Assembly (NCBI GenBank): GCA_002633005.1
Contig: NMRA01000133.1
Span: forward strand, 816,307-880,306
Length of the DNA stretch: 64,000 bases
From: Phoronis australis
Taxonomy: Eukaryota; Phoronida; Phoronidae
Reading direction: 5' to 3'
Positions 31,241-44,013 of this stretch are shown one piece after another (position 1 is the first letter of the stretch; each line of letters starts with the position of its first letter). Below the pieces are notes generated by a model. That model had not been told where the DNA came from, did no database searches, and saw nothing but the letters and a program-made list of their open reading frames with translations. The translations under genes were made by a program, and so were the position numbers.

Positions 31241-33167
31241 ACTATTTAATGTTTGGTGTTCAGAAAACGGTTCACTGTAGCTGGTGACATTTAACCCTGG
31301 TTGCCTGAAGGTATTATGCGGTAGATAACAGAGTGAGGCACAAAAGAAAAGGAAGTGTCAATGAAGCCCTTGTTGTTCTTTGTTGGATAGAGGTTTCACT
31401 CCACTATTTCTGTGCTTTTGTTCTCTTCCTCCTTGACTGTTTTGACTATTCAAGTTGATTGTAATCTTTGTTGTCAAGGGACCAAGTGTCTGAACATTGA
31501 GAGGAAGATAAATATTGCCTTTATCTGCTATTCAGCTATGGTTGTACAACAGGTGCCAGAGGTCTTGTACAGTTTTGGGATTCAGATGCTTCAGTGTCAA
31601 CTTGTGAATCTGGTACCTCCAGTTAATCTACCTGAGCTAAAGCAGAGCTTCTGGTATCCCTGTTTATTTGGTGAGTTAATTAATGAAATGGAGTACAGTT
31701 TATGAAGTACCCTGTAGTTAGTTACAGCATTCTCTCCCCTTTTCAAGAAGCTTGATGGAATTTCCATGAACACCTCAAAGTGAAGGCTGGGGATCAATGT
31801 CTTCCCAGTTTTAACTGGAAAAGCTACCTTGCTTAAGTGCCTCCCATTGCTGAATTGCATAGCACTGATGTTTTGTGCCAATTAATATTCTAAGATCGGT
31901 TAGGCATTGATACTTTGTTCAATCTGATGGTAAACAAACTTATAAAAACTCAGGGGATGTGTTTGGCGTATTCACATAACTCGTTTTACAGCAAAGCACT
32001 GGTTGAAATAAGTTGACATGTCTTTTCCTAAAGCTTGTGTTTTGTTTAATTTGAAATCTGGAATTGAATTCCTCGTGAAAAATTGAGGTACTAGGATATT
32101 TTTTACTGGAAGCAATACAATATAAGTTAGCTGAAATAGATGCTTTCAGTTTCATTTCTCTGGTACCATTTTGTTCTACATGGTTTTTAGTCACTCTTTG
32201 AACTGTTTAAGCAAGTGGTATTTGACATTACACTAGCTTCTGGTGGATTAGAGCTTTTTGACACAGTCCTGTCATGAGCATGTGATGTGACAGCTGCCAG
32301 ATATTCATTGGGAAAATGCAGGGAACAAAAATACGAGGTTGAATAATATAGCATACATTTAATGCTGGGTCTTGGACTGGAAAATCGGTCGCCGTCAATG
32401 GGGGAGAAATCTAAAACAACTGGCGAGAAAATGTGTAGAAAGGGCATGAACAACTACAAATTAGCAGAGACAGAGACCCCTGTTGTGGTAATCTGGTAGA
32501 TAATTGGCCTGTGAATGGTGATGCTGAATAAAAAGCGGAAGGATGGCTTTTAACAATGAACTGGATTAATGTCGAGATTTAGCCTTGATTTGGAAACGGT
32601 TGGGAGATTTTTGTACTGTAAAGGCTTCATAAGGTTTTGTAGATGCCACAAGTACAGTATACACCATAAAGTGCATTTGTTGATACAGTGTTCAGTTGTC
32701 CATACAATGTTTTTGCTGCTTTGGTTAGTTTATTTTCTCTTGGATAGCTTGCTCTTCAGAATGAAGCAGTGACCCAAACATAAACAAAAGTTATGACAAC
32801 ACTTAGTAAACTTGAGTTTGCAGACTTTGTGCATGGTTTGTTGGTTTATTTCATATCGTATATTTGAATGAATTGGAAAATAAAGCATGGAAAATTAAAT
32901 CGGCCACACTTCCAGTTTTCTAGGTATCAAATGAGGCGCTGTAGTTTTTGTTTCCAAATGCCATACTGGGAGTATTTTCCATTTCGATATCCTGCGACAC
33001 ACATAATGTTTTGCTTAGCAATGATTTAGATTTCAGTTAAGCTGCATTTTACCAAGTTTTGGTGGCCAGAAATGAAATCGAATGAAGGATTTTATGCTCA
33101 TAAAATGGTCTTTTGAAATTCTTTTCCGTTAAGGAATTTCATGTCGGTTACCAACTCAGTCTGAGGT

Positions 33168-33330
33168 AAGGAGTACAGGCTCCATTTTACAGATTCGCAG
33201 TTTAAGGTTTGCCAACCCCAATAAACTGAAGCATTTTCTTGCGTCACTGCAGCTTTCAATGTTATTTTTAGTGTTAATCGGAAAGAGATTCTTATCACTG
33301 TGAGGTATGTTATGAAACCAATGTGATGAG
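33168..33330 (+). repeat. Dispersed repeat pair, copy 1
   Basis: GGTTTGCCAACCCCAATAAA followed by CTGAAGCATTTTCTTG resembles GTTGGCCAACCCTAATAAAG … GAAGTGTTTTCTTGG at 39975-40115. Confidence 0.5.
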
Positions 33331-33341
33331 ATTTCAAGATC

Positions 33342-33430
33342 TACGGTACCGTATTCGCCCTAATAAGTGCGTAGTGCGCTTAGAAAAGTTCGCTTCAGGA
33401 AGGGGGCGCTTATTATAGCCCAAAGTTGTT
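33342..33430. repeat. MITE-like fragment
   Basis: ACGGTACCGTATTCGCCCTA then ATAAGTGCG, followed by GGGGGCGCTTATTATAGC. A short inverted relation (AATAAGTGC/GCGCTTATT) suggests the end of a TIR element; no matching opposite end was found. Confidence 0.4.
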
Positions 33431-33581
33431 GAAACCCGGTCTCCGAAATAGGTGAAATCGTAAGCAAGAATTCGTCAAATTTACGCTCTGTGACACATCT
33501 GTAACCTATGGCAGAGTTTTTACAAAATTGCAGTGCATTGCTATCATAAGTCAGTCAAAGAACACTGGTTTATAAACACAA

Positions 33582-33828
33582 CGGGGCTTGGAATATTCCT
33601 CTTTTAATTAAGAGGTATTTCCTCTAATGGTTTTGATTTCCTCTCATTTCCAGTTTCCTCTTTTTTCGTCTCTTGATCATTATTTTTTTCTTTTTTAATA
33701 CGAAAACGATTATTTCAGTCGAATTTAACAATACTAGAGATATTTCTATCACAAGCCTATTTATTTGTGGAATGATACATCACGTGGAAATTTTTCCTCG
33801 TTTTTGTCATTGGTCATTCCAAGCCCTG
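33582..33828. mobile_element. CAGGG-type MITE, copy 1 (247 bp)
   Basis: Starts CGGGGCTTGGAAT and ends ATTCCAAGCCCTG, inverted repeats of 13 bp with one mismatch. The body resembles 36436-36672 (TTCCTCTTTT…, GGAATGATAC(A/T)TCACGTGGAA). No exact target duplication was found. Confidence 0.65.
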
Positions 33829-35554
33829 ACATAATTAACATAGTATCATGCTAACTAGTTGTAGATAACTGCAAATGAGTCACAGATAAGTATTTGGCAT
33901 GATAATCTATTTGATGACAATGTTGACAAATTTGTAAGTGTTCTCCTAAATGACAATCTCAATGCTTTGCAGTCGAGAAAAAACAATGTTGTGTAATTTT
34001 TAGAATGTTTCCATATCTAACAGGATTCCCTATGCAAAATTGATTAGTTTCATTTATTAATAAAATCTACTGGGATACCCATCGTAGGAGTTGCTATGTG
34101 ATTGCATGATAATCAATTGTTACTCACTTTCAATTTGCTTGCGCTGTCGTACCTTGCTTAGACTAATCTAAAAATTATTAGTGGAGAACATTTTGTGCTC
34201 ACTGACCTGGAACGGGTGATAAAACATGCCATAATGATACATCGAGTAATTAACAAGGGCTTGCTTTTTGACATGCAAGTTTTTATTTCAGTCTGGGCTG
34301 TTATTATTGATTCTGGAGAAGTGGCATTTTATGTAAAAAAGTAACAGAATTTCCATTATAAAGTACCTTATTTAAGACTAGTAATCTTACATTCTAGACT
34401 GTTTGATGTGTTTGATGGATGTTATGAAAATAGCTTTATCGCCATGGAGATGTGTGCCTTATTTCCTTGAATCCTTACAGGAAGCCTAGTAATGTTTAAA
34501 TGTCATTGTGACTGTCGTGATACTTATTTGATTTTCTGATGAAGAAGAATTTCTAATTGTAAATATCTATAAGCCTACTAAGAGTACAAGACGAATTGAT
34601 AATGTTTCAAACGTTTCAAAACTAAGCATCCTATTCTTTGCATGCAACATGCTGAAATCATTTTCCTTTTCTAGAAGTTGAAAAAATGTGACATGCTTAA
34701 AGAAAGGAAAATTTTACACGAGATGCTACAGAAATTGACCAAGTGGTCTCAGGTGTGCTTTCTAAGTGGTAAGCCATATTAAATCTGTCGACCTAATTGA
34801 TGTAAGCCTGGACTTGTATGTTTTGCCTGTTGCCGTGGAGACACATTATGAAGATTTGTAAATGTTCATGTACTAAGTTCTGCATGAAGGTTTACACAGA
34901 CACCACAAATTAGACTTTTCACCTGAGTTTTTTAGCTGACTTCAATAAATGAATGAATTTAAGCTTGATGTTTTAACATGTTGAACTTACATTATAATAG
35001 TGATAAGACTCTACTTCATTTTTCACAAAATTTCAAGCTTAAAGCCTGGCTAACTTTAATGGGAATTTGTTATTTTAGATGTATTAGGCTAACCAGATAG
35101 TCAGTCCTATCAAAGCTTTAATGAAATAAGAAAATGAGAGTTCAATCGTGCAAATGTAAGCTTGTCAAATGATAAGTGAAGCTGCCTTTTCGCGCCATGT
35201 TGCGTCACTGCCAGATCCCAGCACAAAGAACAAAGGTCCGATAACAGTTGTATTGAATAGGGGTCTGAACAGAAGGCCATTGCGGGCGGGTGTTATTTGC
35301 AGCTGTTTGAATTAAAAAGTGATTCTTGCGGTGACGTAGCCAAAAGTAAGCCAATAGGCCTAACAGTTTGTTAAATTTGGTAATTTATGGCATTTAAAGT
35401 GGACTCAGTGTGATGCTCTTGACATACTGTAGGAACTAAATTTACAGGAAGGTGTTGCTGTTCAAGGCTTTATATTGTAGATCAATAAATTTGGGTACCT
35501 GATGTCGGTAGCCTAAAATTTTAAACAATATCTAAGAAGCTGTCTGTCTGCTAC

Positions 35555-35690
35555 TTACAAGCTAGTGCAAGTTGTCCCACTTGTGACAACTTACTCCATC
35601 TTATCAATGTAGGGTAACTCGGGCCTGTGTGGTTACAAGCCTAGGGCAAGGCAGAAATAATGATTGGCTGTGTGTTTGCACAGTTATATA
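35555..35690 (+). repeat. Dispersed repeat family R4, copy 3
   Basis: CTAGTGCAAGTTGTCCCACT then TGTGACAACTTACTCCATC, continuing to GCCTAGGGCAAGGCAGAAAT. Matches copy 1 closely. Confidence 0.7.
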
Positions 35691-36435
35691 CATAAGTTTT
35701 TTGTGTCAGCTGTTCGTAGTGTTGTGTGTTTTTATAAAAAGTTCCCTAATTATTGTTCTGTGTTACTTATTTACATCATGAAATCAAGATAAGTTTAATA
35801 TTTGTTGAAAATTCATTTATTAAATAAAGGCCCTCTCCCATACAGCTCACTAACTATCGAAGCTTTGATGTTAAAAGTGGTTACCTGCGAAGTGAAGTGT
35901 CACCATTCCCAACACCTTCAGAGTTATTCAGACAACTAATTCTGTGGAGATAGGGCAAGGGGACTGAGTATCAGCTGATCTGAACAAAGGTAGTATGTCG
36001 GGACCTTGTTTTGCAGCCGTTCAGTGTATTTTTTGTAATGTAAAGAATCCAGCAAATCCATGGATCAATTGAAACAGCATGGTTACACTACCAAAATAAT
36101 GAATATTAGAACAAAATATTAGCAAATGTTAACCAGTCACTGCCCACTGTTGGCAAACACAGTGACCCCTGCCGATAACTTTAGCTGTGGCGTCACTGTT
36201 AAGCATTCCCATTGTAGCAAAGCGTTCGCTGTTAAATCCACCTCTTTTCTCCGGAGTAAACTAAGCACTGTTAACTTTGATCCAAGATCGAACTTTTGTG
36301 TTCCCATTGACCGAAATTTCAATTTACTTGCAATGCAACATGCCTTTGGCAATGTGTTGAAATTGTGTCTGTCCAGTTATCTTTACTGGATTCATGTGAT
36401 ATATCTCACTTGGTATTCAAGAAAAAAGCTAGATC

Positions 36436-36672
36436 CAGGGATTGGAATTTTCCTCTTTTTAGAGGATTTTCTCTTCTTTGGCTTCGATTTCCTCTTACTT
36501 GATTTCTAGTGCCCTCATTTTGTCTCTTTTATCATCATTTTGACTTAACTCATGCGAAAATGTTTACTTAAGTTAAATTTTACAGCACAAAAATATTATT
36601 ATATTTAATTTTGGAATGATACTTCACGTGGAAAATTTTCCTGTTTTTTGTCAGTGGTCATTCTAAGGCCGG
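36436..36672. mobile_element. CAGGG-type MITE, copy 2, with 6-bp target duplication
   Basis: Starts CAGGGATTGGAAT, ends ATTCTAAGGCCGG. TAGATC lies immediately outside both ends (36430-36435 and 36673-36678). Same family as 33582-33828. Confidence 0.7.
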
Positions 36673-37444
36673 TAGATCTCCAAACCGATGGGGTCTGTGG
36701 CTGATCTCTTGTTAAACCAAGTTTACTTGATGACATCATAATGGTCACTCAGAATCACTGACCAACTTGTTTTGACCACTTCACTTTATTGTTGACTTTG
36801 CTGTGGGGATAAGCCTGCACTGAACTTCATTACTCAATGTGTGCAGTTTACATTAATAATTTGCTCACCTTAGAAACCTTTAACCCTATCCACTCACAAT
36901 ATTTGATCAGTTGGAGGACGACATTTCTAATAGCATTTTGAGAGCTTCAATTGGAAAATTCAAGTTCAAACTACTTTCTGGCTGTTACACAACTTGAACG
37001 ATGAGTTCTCTTGATGGAGGTGTACTTGAAGTTGGAAGTAAATCTCAATTTTAAAGGAGTTCTCATGGAGCAAAGCTGTAACTGTGATTACCGTGCGGAA
37101 AGGAATTGAATACTAATGAAAGCAGCTATTACTGTTTCGTCACAAAAACCAACTTGATTTTGACCACTTATCGTTGTTCTCAATTTGTTCTGAAGCAAAA
37201 TTAGAGATTTCATGGCTTTGAAAGAAGTGAAAAACTGTGTTCTTCACTTGTTCGCTGTTCCTTAAGACCTGTTGGCTTGTCGGAGGGTCAGTTTTTGAGC
37301 CAAGCATGATCTGAATAACATGCAAACTCAGAAATCACTTCTCCCGTAAGTAATTAACCACAAGCTAAGACCAATTTTTATAGTGGTAAGTTGTCTAAAT
37401 CAAAAGTTTGCTTTGTGGACGGAACACGAGTTTATAGCGCTCTG

Positions 37445-38300
37445 CAACATTACAGTTTTCTTGTGCAGGAAGCTGTCTCTAGATGAGGAGCGGACAGTTT
37501 TTGGTACGTGAGCAGTTTTTTTGGTGATACTTAAGGATATTTTTGCATGCTCCTAACTTTGCTAATGTATAGCTGGAACTAAATGGCAATGCTATTTGAA
37601 CATCTTCTATGCTAAACAAAATAATATAGTTGTATTCACTGACAGCTTGTAAATTAGAAAACAAAAAACTGCATATAGGTGACCTTTGCACTAATGACGT
37701 ACCTTGGGGGTTCATATAGCCCGCATTATGTAGTGAAATTCCCTAGCACCACCTCACGATACTTAATGGAAACGATTGGGTGATGTAGTGCAAGTCATTT
37801 TCGACACAAAACTTGTTCTTAAAAACGTTTGGCAATTTTCTGTTTCTGTTGACAAAGGATGATATTATATCCGAAAATTTCAGTTGATCCGTTCTTGTTG
37901 TTTTATTTACCTTTATATATTCTGCAATTTTCAATGTATTTCATATTCTCATTGTCGCTACATGTTGTGTTTCTATCAAGTTTGACCAAGCATTACAGAG
38001 ATAAGGAACTAGCATGCATGTTCCACTTTAAAAAGCCTTCTTCTGTGTAACTGTTGGAAACTTATTTTTTAGTGACGTAATTTAGGCAGGATAATTTAAT
38101 ACAAAGTGTGATTTTTCGTCACTTTAACATCACAGTTTTCTTTTGCAGGAAGCTGTCACTTGATGTGAGCTGACAGTTTTCAGTCAATTTTGTTTGGTGA
38201 TATTTAAAAGACCTTTTGTGAAAACTGTTACAAGCTGTTATTTTTTAGTGATCCAATTCAAGCAGGATATTTCAATACAAAGAGTGATCTCTTGTCTTCT
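37445..38300. repeat. Diverged local duplications
   Basis: ACAGTTTTCTTGTGCAGGAA then GCTGTC near 37452 recurs near 38130; TTATTTTTTAGTGA(C/T) followed by CAGGATA(A/T)TT near 38060 recurs near 38240. The order suggests two rounds of local duplication. Confidence 0.55.
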
Positions 38301-38744
38301 GGTAGAACCGTGTTATTGTAGTTCTTCTGCTTACCGTAAATGAGGTGAGGACTCCTCACTTGTTATGGTAATGTAAATAGGCTGCTGTGAAGGCTGTGCT
38401 AACCCTACTTATTGTTAATCATGTGATGAAGAAAACTTAATTTCCCGTTTGTTCCAACAACGGATATTACAAATGGGGATTTCGTGGTAAACAATGCATT
38501 GACTTTCTTTTTTGCAGTCTTTGGGAATTAATCACCAGTGACAGCTGCAATAGCCATGTTCTCACTACAGTAGACAAACATGTGGCTGTCCCATGTTTGA
38601 AATGGTTCAATGCTCCGATGTTAAGAAATTTATAGAAATGTTAGAAAACCCTGATTTTTTCTACTTTTCATGATGATTAATGGAGATTGTCTGAGTTGCA
38701 TTATTTTTGTTGTTAGTGGCATGCTGAGCAATTGAAAATAGCGT

Positions 38745-38912
38745 ATACACTATAGTGTGTACGCTATAGTGTGTACGCTGTAGTGTGTACGCTGTAGTGT
38801 GTACGCTGTAGTGTGTACGCTGTAGTGTGAACGCTGTAGTGTGTACGCTGTAGTGTGTACGCTGTAGTGTGTACGCTATAGTTCGTACGCTATAGTGTGT
38901 ACGCTGTAGTTG
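38745..38912. repeat. 14-bp tandem repeat, about 12 units
   Basis: GTACGCTGTAGTGT and GTACGCTATAGTGT variants. Confidence 0.9.
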
Positions 38913-39974
38913 TTTTTTTTTGTGAATTCAATGGAAAGGACAAGTAGGATGCAAGAACATGACGCGTAATTCACTGGTAATTCGCTTGCGTCCCTTTGTG
39001 TTGATTTCTGGCCCAAAATGTTTTGTAAGCTGTGTCTACTCATCGTGGTCCGGGGTGTTTGGAAGTGTAATAAGACACTGGCATCTAAAAGTAATGTGTT
39101 CTTATTGTGTGATGCGAGAATATAAAAAGCACTAGAATCTCTATGGAGAAAACAAAATAGAGTGACCTGTCATGAATCATTTATGACTTAATGTACCATT
39201 GGCACTTTAAAAATAAGCTTCCCTGTAAGAAGAGAATCTGGCATTAGATACGTTCGTTTCTTTCTATATGGAGAGACTCAATAACAAGAGTAGATCACTT
39301 GAGGAGTGTTCTTGAGCTGTTGCCATGTGTCATAAGGTGGACAAACATATGACTTAACTTTTCATTTGAAGTGTTGTAAAATTAAAATTTCAATTAAAGT
39401 CATATTGTATTAGGAGCATCAGCTGCACCTAACTAAATAATGTAAAAGCCCACGTGCCATGATTGCCTTTTGACAGCTGTGCGTATTTCCTATGTAATGT
39501 TAATTGCCATGGCAACAACACAAACAAAATCTGTTGAAATTGATTTATGATGCCGTACTTTCTTACCTTTGATTGACGTTCTAGTTTATAGTGAATTGCT
39601 TTTTTAAATTGATGGCTTTTTTGTGTGTAATTTCTAATATACGTGCATTAAGGAATTGGAAATTTGATAGTAACATGGCTAAAAAGTAAAATTAGTTTTT
39701 CGTCACGTCGCGCGACCTGCCATTATGTACTCGATTACAGCCTGTTATGAAATCTAATTTTTTCAATTCTATAAATGAAATAACTTTTTTAAAACAAAGC
39801 AACTAAGTGGGACAAAGTACGCTAAACAAAAATATTGGGATGAACTAATTGTTAGAACTGCTTTTCACATTGTTTAGATGGCTGAAAATGAAACCCGCTT
39901 TTATTCTCATGAAAAATAGTCTTATCGTTACTAAATTAAGTCACAGGCAATATGAACATGGTCACTTTCGAATT

Positions 39975-40115
39975 CACAATTTTAGAGTTGGCCAACCCTA
40001 ATAAAGTCTGAAGTGTTTTCTTGGGTTGTTGATGTTTTGATGTTCTTGATGGTAATGGAAGTAGAATCCTCTCACTGGAGCGGATATTATGAGACTGATT
40101 TTATGAGTGTAATTG
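39975..40115 (+). repeat. Dispersed repeat pair, copy 2
   Basis: Partner of 33168-33330; both end close to a TTATGA(G/A)AC(C/T) motif. Confidence 0.45.
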
Positions 40116-40558
40116 TAAAGGCCTAATTTTATTTTAAATTTGTTTTTAGTCATCTAAACAGGGTTCCACACAGCATTAATTACATGTACATGTACACCAA
40201 ATGACCAAATTCTCATTAATCTATGCCGGACACCCTTTATTGATATCTTCTTAAATGAAGATTGTGGTATTTGTATTTCAGTATCTAACATGTTTTTTGA
40301 TGAAAAAACTACTAAGTGGTTGGTTTTGTTGATAAATCTTTTTTGCAGGACTTTTTGCTTCATCATGTCTTATCAACTCTGTGCATTGTTTGGTGTACCT
40401 TTTAGCTGATGTAGCCTTTAACACTTGAAAAAATAGAAAAATTGTTTTTGTTCGAAGTTAAAGCAACCTTAAACTCATGCTTTCCGTCTAAAAACACTTA
40501 GCATGAAATCGGTCACTTCCTTAGTCAAATTGTAGGTGATTTCAGGGTTATATGGTAG

Positions 40559-40986
40559 TAGTCCGAAGGTGCACTTGTCCAAAGGTTCTTTAGTCGGAAG
40601 GTGCACTAGTCCAAAAATATATAAGGTTTTGGACTCTGGTCTATTTTGTATTTTTCATATTTTCCTACATGCAGTAAGGCAATACTTCAGTTTTTAGTCA
40701 GAGTAGTGCAGGCCTACCTACTGAAAACAACTGCCCACCGGTTACGAAAACGGGCCTCTTGAGTGTATGAAGTTGGACTTCAAAGCATGCCTTCAGTGGT
40801 TATGGCCCTGAAAACCAATCTGATTCAAGTGCAGCACTACACTTGCTACAGTGAGTTTCGTGGAATGCTAGCAAACGTTGCATTTTAATCCTTTAAGACT
40901 CGGTTCCACCTTATTAGTGAGTAGACCTTCGGACTAGTGCACCTTCGGACTAGTGCACCTTCGGACTATCGTGTGCCTTCGGACTA
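40559..40986. mobile_element. Element with composite inverted ends of TAGTCCGAAGGTGCAC units
   Basis: The left end has TAGTCCGAAGGTGCACTTGT followed by degenerate copies. The right end, reverse complemented, has four TAGTCCGAAGG units in a row. The ends are inverted arrays rather than a single TIR. The interior (about 300 bp) has no coding frame. Confidence 0.75.
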
Positions 40987-41038
40987 ATGAGCTTCTCTCC
41001 ATCTCAAGACCAAGCTCATTTAAGTTTAGATTGAAGAA

Positions 41039-41068
41039 ATAATGAACTGTCAGTTCCTCCCAAGCCCA
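41039..41068. repeat. Stray copy of the CAGTTCCTCCCAAGCCC repeat
   Basis: AATGAACTGTCAGTTCCTCC then CAAGCCC matches the start of the 42015-42185 array. Confidence 0.6.
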
Positions 41069-41639
41069 AAGGACACCTCTAAACTGCGCAACAAACATAG
41101 ACCAATATGTTAAGTGCAAGAGGCCACAGTCAGACATAAAGCTTGGATGTAATGCCACTTTAAGAATCCCCTAATCCATGTCGTGAAGGTGCCGTTTGAA
41201 AAACATTTGTCTGTGTACAATTATAGGGCCTTCACTATCGTTATATCTGAACAGGTTTCGTTTTTTCTTTCAAGTCCTAAACAAAAGGATTGTCTGGCTT
41301 GTTGAGGCGTATCGTATCGAGTGTTGAAAATGGAAGAGTTAAATATGACGTGTGGATGTGGGCCAGGAGCTGCCTTTCAAATATGGTGGAGCTATAAAGG
41401 TATAGTGCAGTCTCCACAATTTTGGTCACAGTTGGGCGTAAATTGTTTTATAAAAGATTAGTGACATCAAATATATGGTTCATCCAGTTTATGTGCTATA
41501 CTACAGCTACTACCAGACAATATTTTGTAGCCACTCATAACCTTGTTGGGAACATTTTAAAGATGAAAAGTCAATTTTCGCTATTATCTTTGTCTCAGAA
41601 ATTGGTGAGAATTTCAGTAAGTGATACCTGTAATAATAC

Positions 41640-41708
41640 CTGTCACGGACAGGATCATTGGGGATATGCTGGTGCATTAATCCCCTCTCCAGACCATCCC
41701 CGTGACAG
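41640..41708. repeat. Nested inverted repeat (hairpin)
   Basis: Outer arms CTGTCACGG (41640-41648) and CCGTGACAG (41700-41708) are perfect. Inner arms GGGGATATGC (41660-41669) and GCATTAATCCCC (41674-41685) pair with a 2-nt bulge. Confidence 0.6.
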
Positions 41709-42014
41709 CAGAAGGCGCAGAACTCCAGGGTAAGTGAAGACTGTCTAACTGCAGTTCAGATGAAGGGGTGCTTGTAGTTATACTGCCAAGTTCTTTCCAT
41801 CCTGAAGGTTGTTTCCCTTCCTAATATCTAACTAAATTCTGATTGAGATCTCTTACACCTGTGCTGCTAGAACACTGTTCTCAACTTCTTCACCATGAGA
41901 TTTAAAGTTGTTTATGAGATTTAGAAAAAGTGACAGTTTGTTATTGCTTGAGATGGAGCTCCATTCCTAAACAGACCTGCTTTGTCTATGACTCAGCTAA
42001 TGGTCTCATGCAAT

Positions 42015-42185
42015 AATGAACTTTCAGTTCCTCCCAAGTCCCCATCCGGTTCCTCCCAAGCCCCATTTCAATGCCTCCCAAGCACCCATTGAGTTCCTCA
42101 CTGAGAAGCCCCCTTCCAGTTCCTCCGAAGCCCCGGCAATCAGTTCCTCCCAAGCCCCCTTTCAAGTTCTCCCAAGCCCCCATTT
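42015..42185. repeat. Degenerate CAGTTCCTCCCAAGCCCC minisatellite
   Basis: About 7-8 diverged units of 18-24 bp, C-rich on the + strand. The Gly-rich minus-strand frame is a by-product. Confidence 0.8.
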
Positions 42186-43585
42186 CTAATATGAGCAGTG
42201 ACGAAGTTAGTCTTCAATTTGAGAGGATATTTGAACTTTCCGAAAAAAGCAGCATTTTCATAAATCTGATTTATGAAAAACGTGCTTTCCTTACTGCAAG
42301 GGCGTTTCTATGAGTTTATGTACCACTAAGTGACCAGCTACTTTCATATATTTCACTCCGGCCAAATGTTTTACCTGATCTACTGCATGGCTCAGAGTAT
42401 TGTTGGTCTGCTGTAATTTTAGTTTTGTTTTTTGGTTCCACAGCTAGCTGGCTTCATGAACAGTGCACATTATAATAAAACCTTTTACTGTTTACTGGAA
42501 CAAAACAAGTTTTAAACCTTGGGTGTTACCTCATTGTTGATATTCCAAATGTCACTGATTGCTTAACAATAGAATGTGTAGTGTAATTTTAACTACACAT
42601 TTATCTAACATGCATAATACATGCTGAGAGGGATGGTCAAACACATGGCTTTGTGTTTGCAAGCCAGGCATTCTAAAGTCCTTTTCAGAATGCTTACTAC
42701 AGCAGAAAATGCATTAGTAAAATAGAAGAATTTATCAGTTAGTTACCAAAAGCCCAGTGGACAATATGAATTGTAAAAGAGTTGTCACTATTGTTACTGT
42801 AGCAACATTGCACAAGATGTCACTTTTGTTGGTGATCTGACAGACGTGCCACCAAGCACTTTTGATGATGTTATTGTGATTGATGGTAGAAGATAATATT
42901 CCATGCTATGTAAACTAGAAATGGTAGGCTTTGGTAATGCTGTCCCTATAAATTTGGTTGTTGTTTACTGCGATGGAATGTGATTATGTCTTGGCACTGC
43001 ATCTCTGTGCCAGTCGCATAAGTTGCTGTGGTTCCTTATTTTAAAGCAAAACGAATTTCCTTCAGCAGTAAAGATATCACATTAACTCACCTTTGCAGGA
43101 ATTTGTAGTCTACCCTGAAAAATCTTATCATACATTGCTGTTAAGGGCTAAATTGGTTGATGTTTAATCATGGAATCATTTGGGAATTCTCAAAAATGAT
43201 TAAAACATGAGAGGTGCCCTTTATCTTCTTCCAAATCAAACACAGGTGATCACTGTTTCTCATGAATAACAATTATAAGTGTCTGTGCTGTGCACTGGTT
43301 GCCATGGGTAACTTGACTGTTGTTGCAATTAGCTAGCAAAAATTAACCATGGTAAAATCAAGTTCATACTTTAGAAATTATGTACTTTTGTCAATAAGTT
43401 ACACTCATTACAATGTAAATCAATTATTACTAAAATTTTGGAAATTAGACTTTAAAAACAACTATCTAGTTGTTTTAAGTAAACAGGAAGATTTCACCTA
43501 TTTCTGATGTAAATGCAAATCTGGGTGTCTTTGGTCTAACAACTTTTAAGTAGTTCAAAACGAAGTTAAAGGAATTGGTATAATG

Positions 43586-44013
43586 ACTGAAATGAGATTC
43601 CTCATTCTATGATTGTCTAAGCTGAATGACATGAGATTCCTCATTCTATGATTGTCCAAGTTGAATGACATGAGATTCCCCAGTTGTCCAAGCTGAATGA
43701 CATGAGATTCCTCATTCTATGATTGTCCAAGTTGAATGACATGAGATTCCTCATTCTATGATTGTCCAAGCTGAATGACAGGAGATTCCTCATTCTATGG
43801 TTGTCCAAGCTGAATGACACAAGATTCCTCATTCTATGATTGTCCAAGCTGAATGACATGAGATTCCTCATTCTATAATTGTTCAAGCTGAATGACATGA
43901 GATTCCTCATTCTATGATTGTCCAAGTTGAATGACATGAGATTCCTCATTCTATGATTGTCCAAGCTGAATGACATGAGATTCCTCATTCTATGATTGTC
44001 CAAGCTGAATGAC
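43586..44013. repeat. 39-bp minisatellite, about 11 units
   Basis: Unit AATGACATGAGATTCCTCAT then TCTATGATTGTCCAAGCTG. Because 39 is a multiple of 3, one minus-strand frame stays open as 13-residue repeats (MSFSLDNHRMRNL); there is no other reason to call it coding. Confidence 0.9.

Larger units (their letters stand above)
27906..35953 (+). other. Low-confidence chain of four phase-compatible candidate exons
   Basis: Segments 27906-27990, 28662-28736, 34675-34752 and 35846-35953 each have AG/GT borders and an open frame, and the phases join (2-0, 0-0, 0-0, 0-stop). The third (KLKKCDMLKERKILHEMLQK…) has a very good acceptor and looks helical; the fourth ends SELFRQLILWR with TAG. No start exon was found, no family is recognised, and AT-rich DNA can give such frames by chance. 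Confidence 0.2.
24250..41320. other. Intergenic, repeat-rich stretch between genes A and B
   Basis: AT-rich DNA with dispersed repeats listed separately and no well-supported gene. Reading frames are short and scattered. A weak chain of candidate exons (27906-35953) is listed separately. Confidence 0.5.
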
